NCBI GenBank assembly: GCA_964596685.1
Contig: CAZQVA010000012.1
Span: forward strand, 1 to 60,678
Source: CAZQVA01 sp964596685
GTDB taxonomy: Bacteria > Chlamydiota > Chlamydiia > Chlamydiales > VFKH01
Direction of reading: 5' to 3'
DNA: 60,678 nt
The translations under genes and the position numbers were made by a program. Below are positions 7,052 through 15,731 of this stretch, in pieces. The notes under the pieces were generated by a model. It had not been told where the DNA came from and did not search any database. It was given only the letters and a program-made list of their open reading frames with translations. The first letter of the stretch is position 1. Every line of letters begins with the position of its first letter.

Positions 7052-8346
7052 AAAAAGTCTATGACCGCATCCGCGCTATGCGCGGAAACTTGATCACTGT
7101 TGAAGCTTCTGGAGTCTCCCTAGGGGAGTTGGCTCGCATCGATATGGCTGATCATCGCTCGTCTTTTGCCTCCGTTTTGCGTATCGAAGGCAATCAAGTG
7201 GTGTTGCAAGTTTTTGGAGGAACGCGCGGGATTTCAACAGGTGATCGCGTCACTTTTTTACAACGCTGTATGCAGGTGACATATAGTGAAGATCTTTTAG
7301 GTCGCCGTCTGAATGGTGCCGGGCAATCGATGGATGGTGGTCCGCAAATTCATGGGGATTTAATCGACATTGCAGGACCATCCTTTAACCCAGTGAGAAG
7401 GATTATTCCACGCCAAATGGTGCGTACGAATATTCCTATGATCGACGTCTTCAACTGTTTGGTCAAATCGCAAAAGATACCGATTTTTTCCGTCGCGGGA
7501 GAGCCTTATAACGCCCTTCTAATGCGTATCGCCAATCAAACGGATGCCGATGTGGTAATCATTGCTGGAATGGGACTCACCTTTGCAGATACTCAAGCCT
7601 TTATTGACAATGCTGAAGAAGCGGGTTCGGCCCATAAAACGATTATGTTTTTACATAGAGCGACTGATCCAGCTGTTGAATGTGTCCTTGCCCCTGATAT
7701 GGCGCTAGCCTGTGCAGAGCAATTTGCAATCAATAACAAGGACGTGTTGGTCTTGATGACTGATATGACTGCATTTGCAGATGCTTTGAAAGAGATTGCT
7801 ATCACGATGGACCAAGTGCCCTCCAACCGTGGTTATCCCGGCTCTCTCTACTCAGATTTAGCCTCACGTTACGAGAAAGCTGTCGATATCGATGGCAGTG
7901 GCTCAATCACTATTATTGCTGTCACGACAATGCCTGGTAATGATGTGACGCATCCCGTTCCAGACAATACAGGGTATATTACAGAGGGGCAGTTCTATTT
8001 GCATGACGGTGCCATCGATCCTTTTGGCTCTTTATCCCGCTTGAAACAACAGGTGATCGGTAAAGTTACACGTGAAGATCATGGAGAGATTGCTAATACA
8101 ATGATTCGCTTATACGCCTCATCTAAGAAGGCGAAAGAGCGCGAGAGCATGGGTTTTAAATTATCGAAATGGGATGAAAAGTTGCTCCATTATGGCAATC
8201 TGTTTGAATCAAAAATGATGAACCTTCAAGTGAACTACTCTCTTGAAGATGCTCTAGATGAAGGGTGGAAGATGCTTGCTGAATGCTTCACAATTGAAGA
8301 AGTGGGGATGAAGCGTGCACTTGTTGAAAAGTTTTGGCCACGTTAG
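7048..8346 (+). CDS. atpB: V-type ATP synthase subunit B
   Basis: A 432-residue non-catalytic nucleotide-binding subunit. In place of a Walker A loop it has FSVAGEPYNALLMRIA, as expected for V-type B subunits, and it keeps the conserved VLMTDMTAFADALKEI and SRGYPGSLYSDLA-like segments (here SNRGYPGSLYSDLA). It alternates with subunit A in the head hexamer. The start overlaps the atpA stop in an ATGA. Confidence 0.97.
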   Translation: MKKVYDRIRAMRGNLITVEASGVSLGELARIDMADHRSSFASVLRIEGNQVVLQVFGGTRGISTGDRVTFLQRCMQVTYSEDLLGRRLNGAGQSMDGGPQIHGDLIDIAGPSFNPVRRIIPRQMVRTNIPMIDVFNCLVKSQKIPIFSVAGEPYNALLMRIANQTDADVVIIAGMGLTFADTQAFIDNAEEAGSAHKTIMFLHRATDPAVECVLAPDMALACAEQFAINNKDVLVLMTDMTAFADALKEIAITMDQVPSNRGYPGSLYSDLASRYEKAVDIDGSGSITIIAVTTMPGNDVTHPVPDNTGYITEGQFYLHDGAIDPFGSLSRLKQQVIGKVTREDHGEIANTMIRLYASSKKAKERESMGFKLSKWDEKLLHYGNLFESKMMNLQVNYSLEDALDEGWKMLAECFTIEEVGMKRALVEKFWPR

Positions 8347-8355
8347 GGGGCATGA

Positions 8356-8979
8356 ATGGCTGGACTGCCGCTCACAAAAAATGCCCTGCGACAAGAGCAG
8401 ATTAAACTGGGGCATTTGCAAAAATATCTGCCGACTTTGCAACTGAAAAAAGCTATGTTGCAGATGCAAGCCAACGAGGTGCGTCAGGTCCTGCTCGTTT
8501 TAAAACAAGAGCTTCAGCATGCCGAGGTGCAAGCTAAAAATGCCAAAGGGCTCTTTAATGAAGAAATGGGTGTGCCACTTGTACAAATTCTCAAAGTCAA
8601 GACCTTTCACAAGCGCTATGAGAATATTGCAGGCGTAGAGCTGCCTTTTTTTGATGTTTTAGAGTTTGAGCCACTGCATTACTCCCTTTTAGAAACTCCC
8701 CTGTGGCTGGAAACGGTCATTGATGCGATTCATAAAGAGGAAGAGTTGAAATTGCGCGTGCTTGTTGAAGAAGAAAAGATGAAGGCGATTGAAAAGGAGC
8801 TGAAAGAGGTTTCTGTACGTGTGAATCTTTTTGAAAAAGTTTTAATCCCTCGCGCTGAGATGAACATTAAGCATATAGCAATCTTTTTAGCGGATCAGCA
8901 ATTAGCCGCAGTATGCCGCGCGAAGGTCGCTAAAAAGAAAATTGAAGAACGCAATGAGGCGCTATGCGAGTCGATGTAA
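8356..8979 (+). CDS. atpD: V-type ATP synthase subunit D
   Basis: A 207-residue central rotor-shaft subunit. It begins with the family-typical PLTKNALRQEQIKLGHLQKYLPTL pattern (residues 5-28) and is almost entirely long amphipathic helices, N- and C-terminal helices forming the coiled-coil axle. It lies 9 bp after atpB with a GGGGG ribosome site, and overlaps atpI by 16 bp. Confidence 0.93.
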   Translation: MAGLPLTKNALRQEQIKLGHLQKYLPTLQLKKAMLQMQANEVRQVLLVLKQELQHAEVQAKNAKGLFNEEMGVPLVQILKVKTFHKRYENIAGVELPFFDVLEFEPLHYSLLETPLWLETVIDAIHKEEELKLRVLVEEEKMKAIEKELKEVSVRVNLFEKVLIPRAEMNIKHIAIFLADQQLAAVCRAKVAKKKIEERNEALCESM

Positions 8980-10844
8980 AAAAGTTTCTCTTCATTGGAG
9001 TGCCCGCCAAGCAAAAAGATTTTTTTGAAGACGCTCAGAAGTTGGGACAGATCGAGTTCATTGGCAACAGTCCTGTCTTGACAGGGCAGCATCCTCAGGT
9101 ATTGCAACTAGTGACTGCAATTAAGATTTTAAGGACACAACCTGTACGCGATCAGATTGAGTTAGCCAATTGGGAAAAAGCGGAAGATATCGCCAAAAAG
9201 GTGATTGAACTACACCATGAGGCACAAAAACTCCATGAGCAGCATCGCCTTCTCGTTTTAGAAAAAGAACGCATCGAAGCATTTGGCCATTTCTCTCTCA
9301 AAGAGATTGCACAGATCGAGGAAGAAACCGCATTTAAAGTACGTTTTTATTGTACAAAGCAAGGTGTATTTCATGATGAACCGCATCCAGATTTGATATA
9401 TATCGACTCGCGACGTGGTTTAGATTATTTTTTCGCGATTGTGCATGATGAAGTCCAGATGGATGGTTTGCTTGAAATCAAAATCCATACTTCATTGCAG
9501 GAAATTGAGGAACACCTAGTGCAGTTCGACAAGGAGATTCACCAAAAAGAGAGTGAATTAAAAGAACGTGCCGCTTTTAATCAATTTCTCCATAGTGCTC
9601 TCTTGCATGTTTTGAATAAGGTGACTCTCGAACAGGCTCAAAAGGATACGAATAGTGCTCTCGAGGAGCGGCTTTTCCATATTGAGGGATGGGTGCCCAT
9701 CTCACAAATCAAGGCTGCAGAAGCGATTTGTCAGACCCATGATATCTATATGGAGGAAGTCCTAATAGATGCTGCACAGACACTGCCTACTTATTTGGAA
9801 AACAAAGGAAATGGGCGCATTGGGCAGGATCTGGTAGAAATTTATGACACCCCATCTACGGGGGATAAAGATCCTTCCAAATGGGTTTTGTGGGCTTTTC
9901 TTCTCTTTTTTGCCATGATCATTAACGACGCTGGGTATGGAGCACTCTTTTTAGCAGGGACACTCTTTTGGCGATTTTATAAGCCGCCAGTTGCGGCTTT
10001 GGGCAAACGCATGCTGCGCTTAAGCCTTTTCCTCTCTTTGGCGTGCGTGGCGTGGGGCGTGTTGACCTCTTCTTATTTTGGCATGGAGCTGAAACCTGAT
10101 AATTCATTGAAGGAGCTGTCTGTTGTGAATTGGCTTTCGATCAAAGAAGCCAACTATCATCTCGCCTTTCAAGATAAAACCTATGAAACCTGGCTGAAAG
10201 AATATCCTCGTTTTGAAGAATTAAAAGGACCTGAAGCTATTGTCAAGACCACTTTAGGGGATGAATTAGCGGATACCGTGCTGTTTGAATTAGCTCTCAT
10301 CATTGGGACCTTGCATGTCATTCTTTCCATGTTGCGTCATTTGAGAGTGAACTGGGCCGGTTTTGGCTGGATCCTCTTTATGATTGGTTGCTATCTTTAC
10401 CTGCCTTCCTTTGTAAAAGCAACCTCGCTTGTCAATGTCTTGTCTATGAAAACACCGCTCGAATTAGCGCCGCTAGGAGCGCAGATTTTATGGACAGGTC
10501 TTGGATTAGCCGTTATTTTGGCGCTGATCCAGAAGAGACTTTCTGGAGTTTTAGAGGTGATGACGGTCATACAGATCTTTTGCGACGTCCTTTCCTATTT
10601 GCGTCTTTATGCTTTAGGACTTGCTGGGATGATGATGGCCGCAACATTTAATGACATGGCAGTGAAGACGGGTCCATTTTTTGGCGTGATTATTTTGCTC
10701 TTTGGACATGCGGTCAATATGGTGATGGCGATTATGGGTGGAGTCATCCACGGATTGCGTCTTAACTTTTTGGAGTGGTACCACTACTCCTTTGAGGGTG
10801 GGGGACGCGCTTTACGCCCATTAAAGCTATATGATCAAAATTAA
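8964..10844 (+). CDS. atpI: V-type ATP synthase subunit I
   Basis: A 626-residue stator subunit (subunit a equivalent) that forms the ion half-channels. The N-terminal 300 residues are cytosolic helices; the C-terminal half has about seven membrane helices. Functional features visible are WVLWAFLLFFAMIINDAGYG at the first helix, and FCDVLSYLRLYALGLAG, which carries the conserved arginine facing the rotor ring, then GVIHGLRLNFLEWYHYSFEG at the end. It overlaps atpD by 16 bp. It is followed after 24 bp by the ring subunit gene. Confidence 0.95.
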   Translation: MRVDVKKFLFIGVPAKQKDFFEDAQKLGQIEFIGNSPVLTGQHPQVLQLVTAIKILRTQPVRDQIELANWEKAEDIAKKVIELHHEAQKLHEQHRLLVLEKERIEAFGHFSLKEIAQIEEETAFKVRFYCTKQGVFHDEPHPDLIYIDSRRGLDYFFAIVHDEVQMDGLLEIKIHTSLQEIEEHLVQFDKEIHQKESELKERAAFNQFLHSALLHVLNKVTLEQAQKDTNSALEERLFHIEGWVPISQIKAAEAICQTHDIYMEEVLIDAAQTLPTYLENKGNGRIGQDLVEIYDTPSTGDKDPSKWVLWAFLLFFAMIINDAGYGALFLAGTLFWRFYKPPVAALGKRMLRLSLFLSLACVAWGVLTSSYFGMELKPDNSLKELSVVNWLSIKEANYHLAFQDKTYETWLKEYPRFEELKGPEAIVKTTLGDELADTVLFELALIIGTLHVILSMLRHLRVNWAGFGWILFMIGCYLYLPSFVKATSLVNVLSMKTPLELAPLGAQILWTGLGLAVILALIQKRLSGVLEVMTVIQIFCDVLSYLRLYALGLAGMMMAATFNDMAVKTGPFFGVIILLFGHAVNMVMAIMGGVIHGLRLNFLEWYHYSFEGGGRALRPLKLYDQN

Positions 10845-10868
10845 AATTATAAATAAGAGGATCTCTCG

Positions 10869-11291
10869 ATGAATTACGATATGGTTGGCCCCGCATTAGT
10901 ATTGGGGATTAGCAGTTTTGGCAGTGCGGTGGGGTGCAGTATTGCAGGTGCCGCATCACATGCAATTATGGCGCGTGTTGAAGAGGGGCATGGCAAGTTT
11001 ATTGGGATGTCAGCTGCTCCTTCATCACAATCGATCTACGGCTTTATCTTAATGCTATTGATGCGCAATGCAATTGAGGCAGGTACACTCTCCGCGCTTT
11101 CTGCAATTGGTATTGGAGTGGGTGCCGGTGCAGCGATGTTTGCTTCTTCTGTATTCCAGGGCAAGGTTTGCGCAACGGGTATCCAAGCTTCTGCGCGCCA
11201 ACCTGCTGTTTATGGCAAATGCTGGGCAGCCATTGGTATTATTGAATCCTTTGCGCTTTTCGCCTTCGTCTTTGCTCTGTTGTTGATGTAG
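10869..11291 (+). CDS. atpK: V-type ATP synthase subunit K (rotor ring)
   Basis: A 140-residue proteolipid with two helical hairpins, the size expected for a duplicated V-type ring subunit. The ion-binding carboxylate is the Glu in GIIESFALFAFV in the last helix, and a Gln in PSSQSIYGFIL lies in the helix where Na+-binding K subunits carry a ligand. The first hairpin has no equivalent acidic residue, so there is one ion site per four helices. It closes the V-ATPase operon; no subunit F, G or H gene is seen, as in other chlamydial operons. Confidence 0.93.
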   Translation: MNYDMVGPALVLGISSFGSAVGCSIAGAASHAIMARVEEGHGKFIGMSAAPSSQSIYGFILMLLMRNAIEAGTLSALSAIGIGVGAGAAMFASSVFQGKVCATGIQASARQPAVYGKCWAAIGIIESFALFAFVFALLLM

Positions 11292-11295
11292 TTTT

Positions 11296-12129
11296 ATGAG
11301 TTTTGATAGTTGGCTGCTCATACTTTCGGTAGCAATGGGTGCCGGGTTTTTCGGCGCCTTGTCGGGTTTGGGAGGCGGTGTGTTTATTGTGCCACTTCTT
11401 GCCAATTTCTTTGGCCTACCGATGCCAGAAGCTGTGACAGCCTCTCTCATCGCCATGATAGCTAATTCGTCAGCGGCTTCTGTTGTGCAGATCAATCGAA
11501 GCGCAACGATTAATCATCGTCTAGCGATTCTACTTACCCTGCCTGCTGTGCTTGGTGCACTGATTGGAGCTGTTACAGGTGTCCTCATCAATGGTCATTT
11601 GATTATGATCATCTTTGGCATCGCTGTGCTCATTTCTGCAATTTTTTCCTTTGTCTCCCTTCAGGAAAGGATCGAGCCTCTTCCAAAAAGTGCCTTTGCA
11701 GAGCGCTTAAGGCTATCTGGCACTTACATGACACCACAAGGGGAGAAACCGTATCATTTGGTGCATATCGGGTGGGCAATCGCGTGGATGATCCTTGCAG
11801 GATGGCTTTCAGGTGTCTTAGGGATTGGATCGGGCGTATTAAGCGTCATTGTTTTTAATAAACTTTTACGTATGCCTTTCCAGGTGGCAGCTGCTACAAG
11901 TAATGCCATGATTGGTGCGGTGGTAGCATCGAGTGTCAGTTTGTATTACTTTAAAGGGCATTTGCAAGTGCTGCCAACATCAGCAGCCGCTTTGGGGATG
12001 TTAATAGGTGCGTTTTTTGGTGCACTTTGTGCCCCTAAAATTAAAGTCCATGCCTTGAAATATATCTTCGGGTCTCTGGTTGTGATTGTTGCGATTAAAA
12101 TGTTGTGGGTGGGCTTAGGGGGATTATGA
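11296..12129 (+). CDS. TSUP (TauE/SafE) family anion exporter
   Basis: A 277-residue membrane protein with about eight helices in two related halves. The family signatures GGGVFIVPLL in the first half and GIGSGVLSVIVFNKLLRMP in the second are plain. TSUP proteins move sulfite, sulfoacetate or other small sulfur or carbon anions; the substrate here cannot be named. It starts 4 bp after atpK and overlaps the DUF1634 gene in an ATGA, so it probably reads through from the V-ATPase operon. Confidence 0.9.
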   Translation: MSFDSWLLILSVAMGAGFFGALSGLGGGVFIVPLLANFFGLPMPEAVTASLIAMIANSSAASVVQINRSATINHRLAILLTLPAVLGALIGAVTGVLINGHLIMIIFGIAVLISAIFSFVSLQERIEPLPKSAFAERLRLSGTYMTPQGEKPYHLVHIGWAIAWMILAGWLSGVLGIGSGVLSVIVFNKLLRMPFQVAAATSNAMIGAVVASSVSLYYFKGHLQVLPTSAAALGMLIGAFFGALCAPKIKVHALKYIFGSLVVIVAIKMLWVGLGGL

Positions 12130-12410
12130 AGAAGATGGCCTATTGGCTCTTTACTCTTTTACTGCTCGCTGGGACCGTAGCATTGATTTTCGGATGGGTG
12201 GGTGTGGCTTTACAATGGCCCGGTTCCACAAGATTTCTCTTGGCAGGTCTTTTATTTATCGTTGCAAGTCCATTTGTGCGGGCATTTACAGCGATTGGAG
12301 AATACTTTGCCACCAAGGAATATGGTTACGCAACCGCTGCGCTACTACTTTTTTTCTTTCTCCTCTTTAGCATAGGTTTCGGAGCATGGTACGCACACTT
12401 TTTTGTATAA
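12126..12410 (+). CDS. DUF1634 family membrane protein, TSUP partner
   Basis: A 94-residue protein with three hydrophobic helices and the family-type core FLLAGLLFIVASPFVRAF. DUF1634 proteins are often encoded directly after a TSUP exporter, as here, and are presumed accessory subunits. The ATG at 12126 overlaps the exporter stop (ATGA); the frame stays open a few codons further upstream inside the exporter gene, which I did not use. Confidence 0.85.
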   Translation: MKKMAYWLFTLLLLAGTVALIFGWVGVALQWPGSTRFLLAGLLFIVASPFVRAFTAIGEYFATKEYGYATAALLLFFFLLFSIGFGAWYAHFFV

Positions 12411-12793
12411 TAGCCGCACTTCTTCTCGCCACATCGTGTACTCCAAGGTTGACCGCGCGCGTTGAAGGATTTGAAGGCTCCCATTTTGCAAGTGCTCACG
12501 TTGGAACACCCGATCCACTTGCTCTGCGTTTGCCTTGTAGTCAGCGACTAATCGCGATGTGGAATCTGCCGCACTGCTATCACAATCAATTTCTTTGGTT
12601 AAAAGTCGTTTATTTAGTCGAAGGGCCCATTGAACGTGAACAATGGCTGCGCATTTATAGCGCTTATGGCTTTGCAGAATTTACAGAACCCCACGCAAAA
12701 ATTTTGACGTGTGCCTTGTGGATCTTTGATGATGCAGGGAATGAAGTCGCCGCCTACTCTCAAAAAGGGTGGGTCCCTCTTTTGCGTTTTTAA
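12386..12793 (+). CDS. Putative lipoprotein, unknown function
   Basis: A 135-residue protein with a type II signal peptide and lipobox LLLATSC (Cys18). The mature part has alternating hydrophobic strands, WLKVVYLVEG and ILTCALWIFDDAGNEV, suggesting a small beta-rich domain; no family is recognised. It overlaps the end of the DUF1634 gene by 25 bp, so it probably shares that transcript. It would sit in the inner or outer membrane facing the periplasm. Confidence 0.65.
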   Translation: MVRTLFCIIAALLLATSCTPRLTARVEGFEGSHFASAHVGTPDPLALRLPCSQRLIAMWNLPHCYHNQFLWLKVVYLVEGPIEREQWLRIYSAYGFAEFTEPHAKILTCALWIFDDAGNEVAAYSQKGWVPLLRF

Positions 12794-12877
12794 TGAGAGA
12801 ATTTTTAGGACGCATAACGTTACAATGGACTTCATTGTTATGCTTAATAAACATGAATTTTGGAACTTGAGATACTC

Positions 12878-14113
12878 ATGAATGTACTTACCTGCCTGCG
12901 TGAACGTGGTTTTATTGAGCAAACCACTAGCGATGAGTTAGAGCACTATTTAAACACCCCACAAGTTGTCTATGTTGGCTTTGATCCGACAGCTGATAGT
13001 CTACATCTAGGAAATCTTGTGGCGATTATGGGGCTGGCATGGTTCGAAAAGTTTGGTCACCAAGCAGTGGCTATTGTAGGTGGTGCAACAGGGATGATAG
13101 GGGATCCTTCCGGACGTTTAAATGAGCGGCAACTTTTAGATCTTGAGACATTACAAAACAATGTGGTGGGCATTACTGAAAATTTACTGACTGTCTTAAA
13201 GCAACCCAAAGTGCTTAATAATTACGACTGGTTTGCTTCAATGAGTTGTCTCGATTTCTTGCGCGATGTAGGCCGGCAGTTTCGCATTGGAGTGATGCTC
13301 GCCAAAGATAGTGTGAAATCACGTTTGCACTCCGATGAAGGGATGAGTTTCACTGAGTTCAGCTACCAATTGCTTCAGGGATATGACTTCTTGTACCTCT
13401 ATCAACACCATAATGTCTCCATTCAGATGGGGGGAAGCGATCAATGGGGAAATATCACAGCAGGAACAGACCTCATTCGTAAATGTACAGGGAAGGCTGC
13501 ATTTGGGATTACCTTCCCACTTCTCGTCGATAAGGATGGGAAGAAGTTTGGTAAAAGTGCTCGAGGAGCCATATGGCTCTCTGCAAAGAAGCTAGCGCCC
13601 TACCATTTTTATCAATATCTTTTGAATATCAATGATGAAGATGTGTGGAAATTACTTCGCTTACTGACTTTTTTACCTCTAAAAGAGATCCAAATGCTTG
13701 AGGAAGAGAGTCGTACGCCAGCCTATCAAGCTGGCACAGCGCAGCGTCTTTTGGCAAAGGAACTCACCCTGATCATCCACAAAGAAGAAGGGCTTAAAGA
13801 GGCGCTTGCTACAACAGAGCTTTTAAAACCGGGTCATAAAGTCACTCTTGGCGAGAGCCAGTTACAGCACTTGGCAGATACGGGGCATGCGATTGAAATA
13901 AGTTCTGAACAAGCGCCCGACTTTTTGAGCGTTATTGTAGCCTGCGGTTTTGCGGAGAGTAAGGGACAGGCGCGGCGCCTCATACAGAATGGGGGGATTT
14001 CTTTTAATGAAGAGCGCGTGACCGATGAAAAAATGCCTCTGAAAGAAGGGGTTTTTCTCCTCAGCGCAGGAAAAAAACATAAAGCTATCGTGAAATATCA
14101 ATGCGTCTCTTAG
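12878..14113 (+). CDS. tyrS: Tyrosyl-tRNA synthetase
   Basis: A 411-residue class I synthetase that charges tRNA-Tyr. The HIGH-type motif is HLGN in DSLHLGNLVAI near residue 43, and the KMSKS-type loop is KFGKS near residue 224. The GGSDQWGN tyrosine-binding segment is intact. A C-terminal S4 RNA-binding domain is present (SKGQARRLIQNGGISFN). The ATG at 12878 is preferred; a TTG six codons upstream is also in frame. It overlaps the following phosphoesterase gene by 13 bp. Confidence 0.96.
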   Translation: MNVLTCLRERGFIEQTTSDELEHYLNTPQVVYVGFDPTADSLHLGNLVAIMGLAWFEKFGHQAVAIVGGATGMIGDPSGRLNERQLLDLETLQNNVVGITENLLTVLKQPKVLNNYDWFASMSCLDFLRDVGRQFRIGVMLAKDSVKSRLHSDEGMSFTEFSYQLLQGYDFLYLYQHHNVSIQMGGSDQWGNITAGTDLIRKCTGKAAFGITFPLLVDKDGKKFGKSARGAIWLSAKKLAPYHFYQYLLNINDEDVWKLLRLLTFLPLKEIQMLEEESRTPAYQAGTAQRLLAKELTLIIHKEEGLKEALATTELLKPGHKVTLGESQLQHLADTGHAIEISSEQAPDFLSVIVACGFAESKGQARRLIQNGGISFNEERVTDEKMPLKEGVFLLSAGKKHKAIVKYQCVS

Positions 14114-15036
14114 ACTGGGCTTTTATCCTTTCTGGCGTAGGGATTTGGCCGCGTTATATCGAGCCACGTCTACTCTATACTAGGCATCATACAGTTGCTA
14201 TTGAGGGGCTGAAAGCTCCTTTGCGCATTCTGCATCTCAGTGATCTGCATATGAGAGCCTCGATGCCTTGTAGCTTTATGAAAAAGCTCTCAAGAAAGTG
14301 CCTTGCCGCAAAGCCTGATTTAATTTTGATTACGGGAGACTTTATCAGCTGTGGAAAGATGGAGGATCCTCTGCGCCTAAAAACTTTCCTAAAAGGCTTA
14401 AAGGCACCTTTAGGTGTTTTTGCAGTGTTAGGAAATCATGATTTTGCCGAGTATCTCAGTAAGGATCATCGCGCTATATGCGATTGGAATGAAAAGCGTG
14501 GTGTGATTTTTAAACGCGTCATAAGAAAGATTTTCGGAAAAACGACCCCTGAAACCATATCACAAAGAGCGCAAACGACCCCTCCACATCCCTTGCTACT
14601 CGATCTCTTAGCTGAATGTCAGATCACTCTTTTGCAAAATCACTCCGTAAAACTGGCGTGGGGCGGCGGAATGATTAATCTAGTAGGTATTTGTGAAAAA
14701 TGGGCAGGGCGCTCTGTTCCAGATGTTGCTTATGCACAGTATGATGCAAGTTGTCCTGGCCTTGTCATTTTTCACAACCCCGACCTCTTTGATCGCCTCA
14801 GGCATCATGCTGGGGATCTATTCCTTGCCGGTCACACCCATGGCGGGCAGATCAATCTGCCTATTCTTGCTGGCAAGTTAGCTGGCTTGGAAAATCGACG
14901 CTATGCGCGTGGACATCATCGCCGAGGACGCCAGCACCTTTTCGTTAACCACGGTCTGGGCAGCCATTATCCCTGCCGTTTTCTTTCCCCTCCTGAAATT
15001 GTACTCTTTGAGTGTCAGCCCAAAGCTTCTATCTAG
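14101..15036 (+). CDS. Metallophosphoesterase, YkuE/YaeI type
   Basis: A 311-residue calcineurin-like phosphoesterase. A hydrophobic N-terminus (about 1-20) suggests membrane association, and the metal-site motifs are in order: LSDLHM, GDFISC, LGNHDF and, at the C-terminus, GHTHGGQI. The layout is that of YkuE/YaeI enzymes; relatives act on lipid-linked phosphates, but the substrate here is unknown. There is a gap of uncertain sequence between GNHD and GHTH carrying an unusual basic stretch KRVIRKIFGK. The gene is coupled to tyrS by a 13-bp overlap. Confidence 0.85.
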   Translation: MRLLDWAFILSGVGIWPRYIEPRLLYTRHHTVAIEGLKAPLRILHLSDLHMRASMPCSFMKKLSRKCLAAKPDLILITGDFISCGKMEDPLRLKTFLKGLKAPLGVFAVLGNHDFAEYLSKDHRAICDWNEKRGVIFKRVIRKIFGKTTPETISQRAQTTPPHPLLLDLLAECQITLLQNHSVKLAWGGGMINLVGICEKWAGRSVPDVAYAQYDASCPGLVIFHNPDLFDRLRHHAGDLFLAGHTHGGQINLPILAGKLAGLENRRYARGHHRRGRQHLFVNHGLGSHYPCRFLSPPEIVLFECQPKASI

Positions 15037-15072
15037 ACTGGATATTAGATTTTGTCTAAAGTCCAGATCTAG
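15031..15072. repeat. Hairpin containing a TTTAGACAAAATCTA repeat end
   Basis: TCTAGACTGGA and TCCAGATCTAGA form an imperfect stem just past the phosphoesterase stop. The region holds TAGATTTTGTCTAAAGTCC, the reverse complement of the end of the 162-bp element at 51791. A copy of the CTTTTGCAAA motif follows at about 15076. It may act as a terminator, and it is part of a dispersed repeat family. The rest of the 134-bp gap is AT-rich. Confidence 0.5.
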
Positions 15073-15170
15073 AGCCTTTTGCAAATCCCTTCTTGCTAAT
15101 CTGTAAAATATATATTTTTATATACTGCAAGTGAATAAGATGAGAATTGGCGTGACAAAAGAGGATTTCT

Positions 15171-15731
15171 ATGGATCAGCGCTTGTTGGCACTTTTGAGA
15201 GATAAAACCTTATCGATAGAAAAATTTAGGGAAGTAGCCGATCAGATAGCTGTGCAACTAGCAGAGGAGTGTAGCTCCTTCATACGCGCCCCTTTGACCT
15301 TAGTCCCTGTGCTGCGCTCTGGTGTTGTGCTTCTACATTCATTTTTATTGCGATATCCCATGGCAAAGGTGGGATTTTTAGGGATTCGTCGCAATGAAGA
15401 GACTGCCATCCCATCTCTTTACTACAAAAAACTTCCCGCTCTAGTTGAAGATGCATTGTATGTCATTTTGGACCCTATGTTGGCAACGGGAGGTAGTGCA
15501 TCAATGGCCATTTCTGAGCTCAAAAAGCATGGCATTTTAGAAAAAGATATTGTACTTGTCTCGATTATTGGAGCGCCCGAAGGGATTGCGCGTGTCGCAA
15601 AAAATCATCCAAAAGTGTATGTGCATGTGATGCAAATCGATCAAGGGCTGGATTCACATAATTATATTGTCCCTGGTCTTGGGGACTTTGGAGATCGTTA
15701 TTATGGAACTACAACCACAAATATTTCGTGA
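15171..15731 (+). CDS. upp: Uracil phosphoribosyltransferase
   Basis: A 186-residue UPRTase, slightly shorter than the usual 205-210. It salvages uracil to UMP using PRPP. The family features are VPVLRSGVVLL, the PRPP loop DPMLATGGSA, and the uracil-binding PGLGDFGDRYYGT near the C-terminus. An AGAGGA ribosome site precedes the ATG. The last 29 bp overlap the start of the next gene, which also encodes a phosphoribosyltransferase domain, suggesting the two are made together. Confidence 0.92.
   Translation: MDQRLLALLRDKTLSIEKFREVADQIAVQLAEECSSFIRAPLTLVPVLRSGVVLLHSFLLRYPMAKVGFLGIRRNEETAIPSLYYKKLPALVEDALYVILDPMLATGGSASMAISELKKHGILEKDIVLVSIIGAPEGIARVAKNHPKVYVHVMQIDQGLDSHNYIVPGLGDFGDRYYGTTTTNIS

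Noticed and set aside
10388..11495. Open frames overlapping atpI and atpK on both strands
   Set aside because: They sit inside well-conserved ATPase genes and encode implausible proteins.
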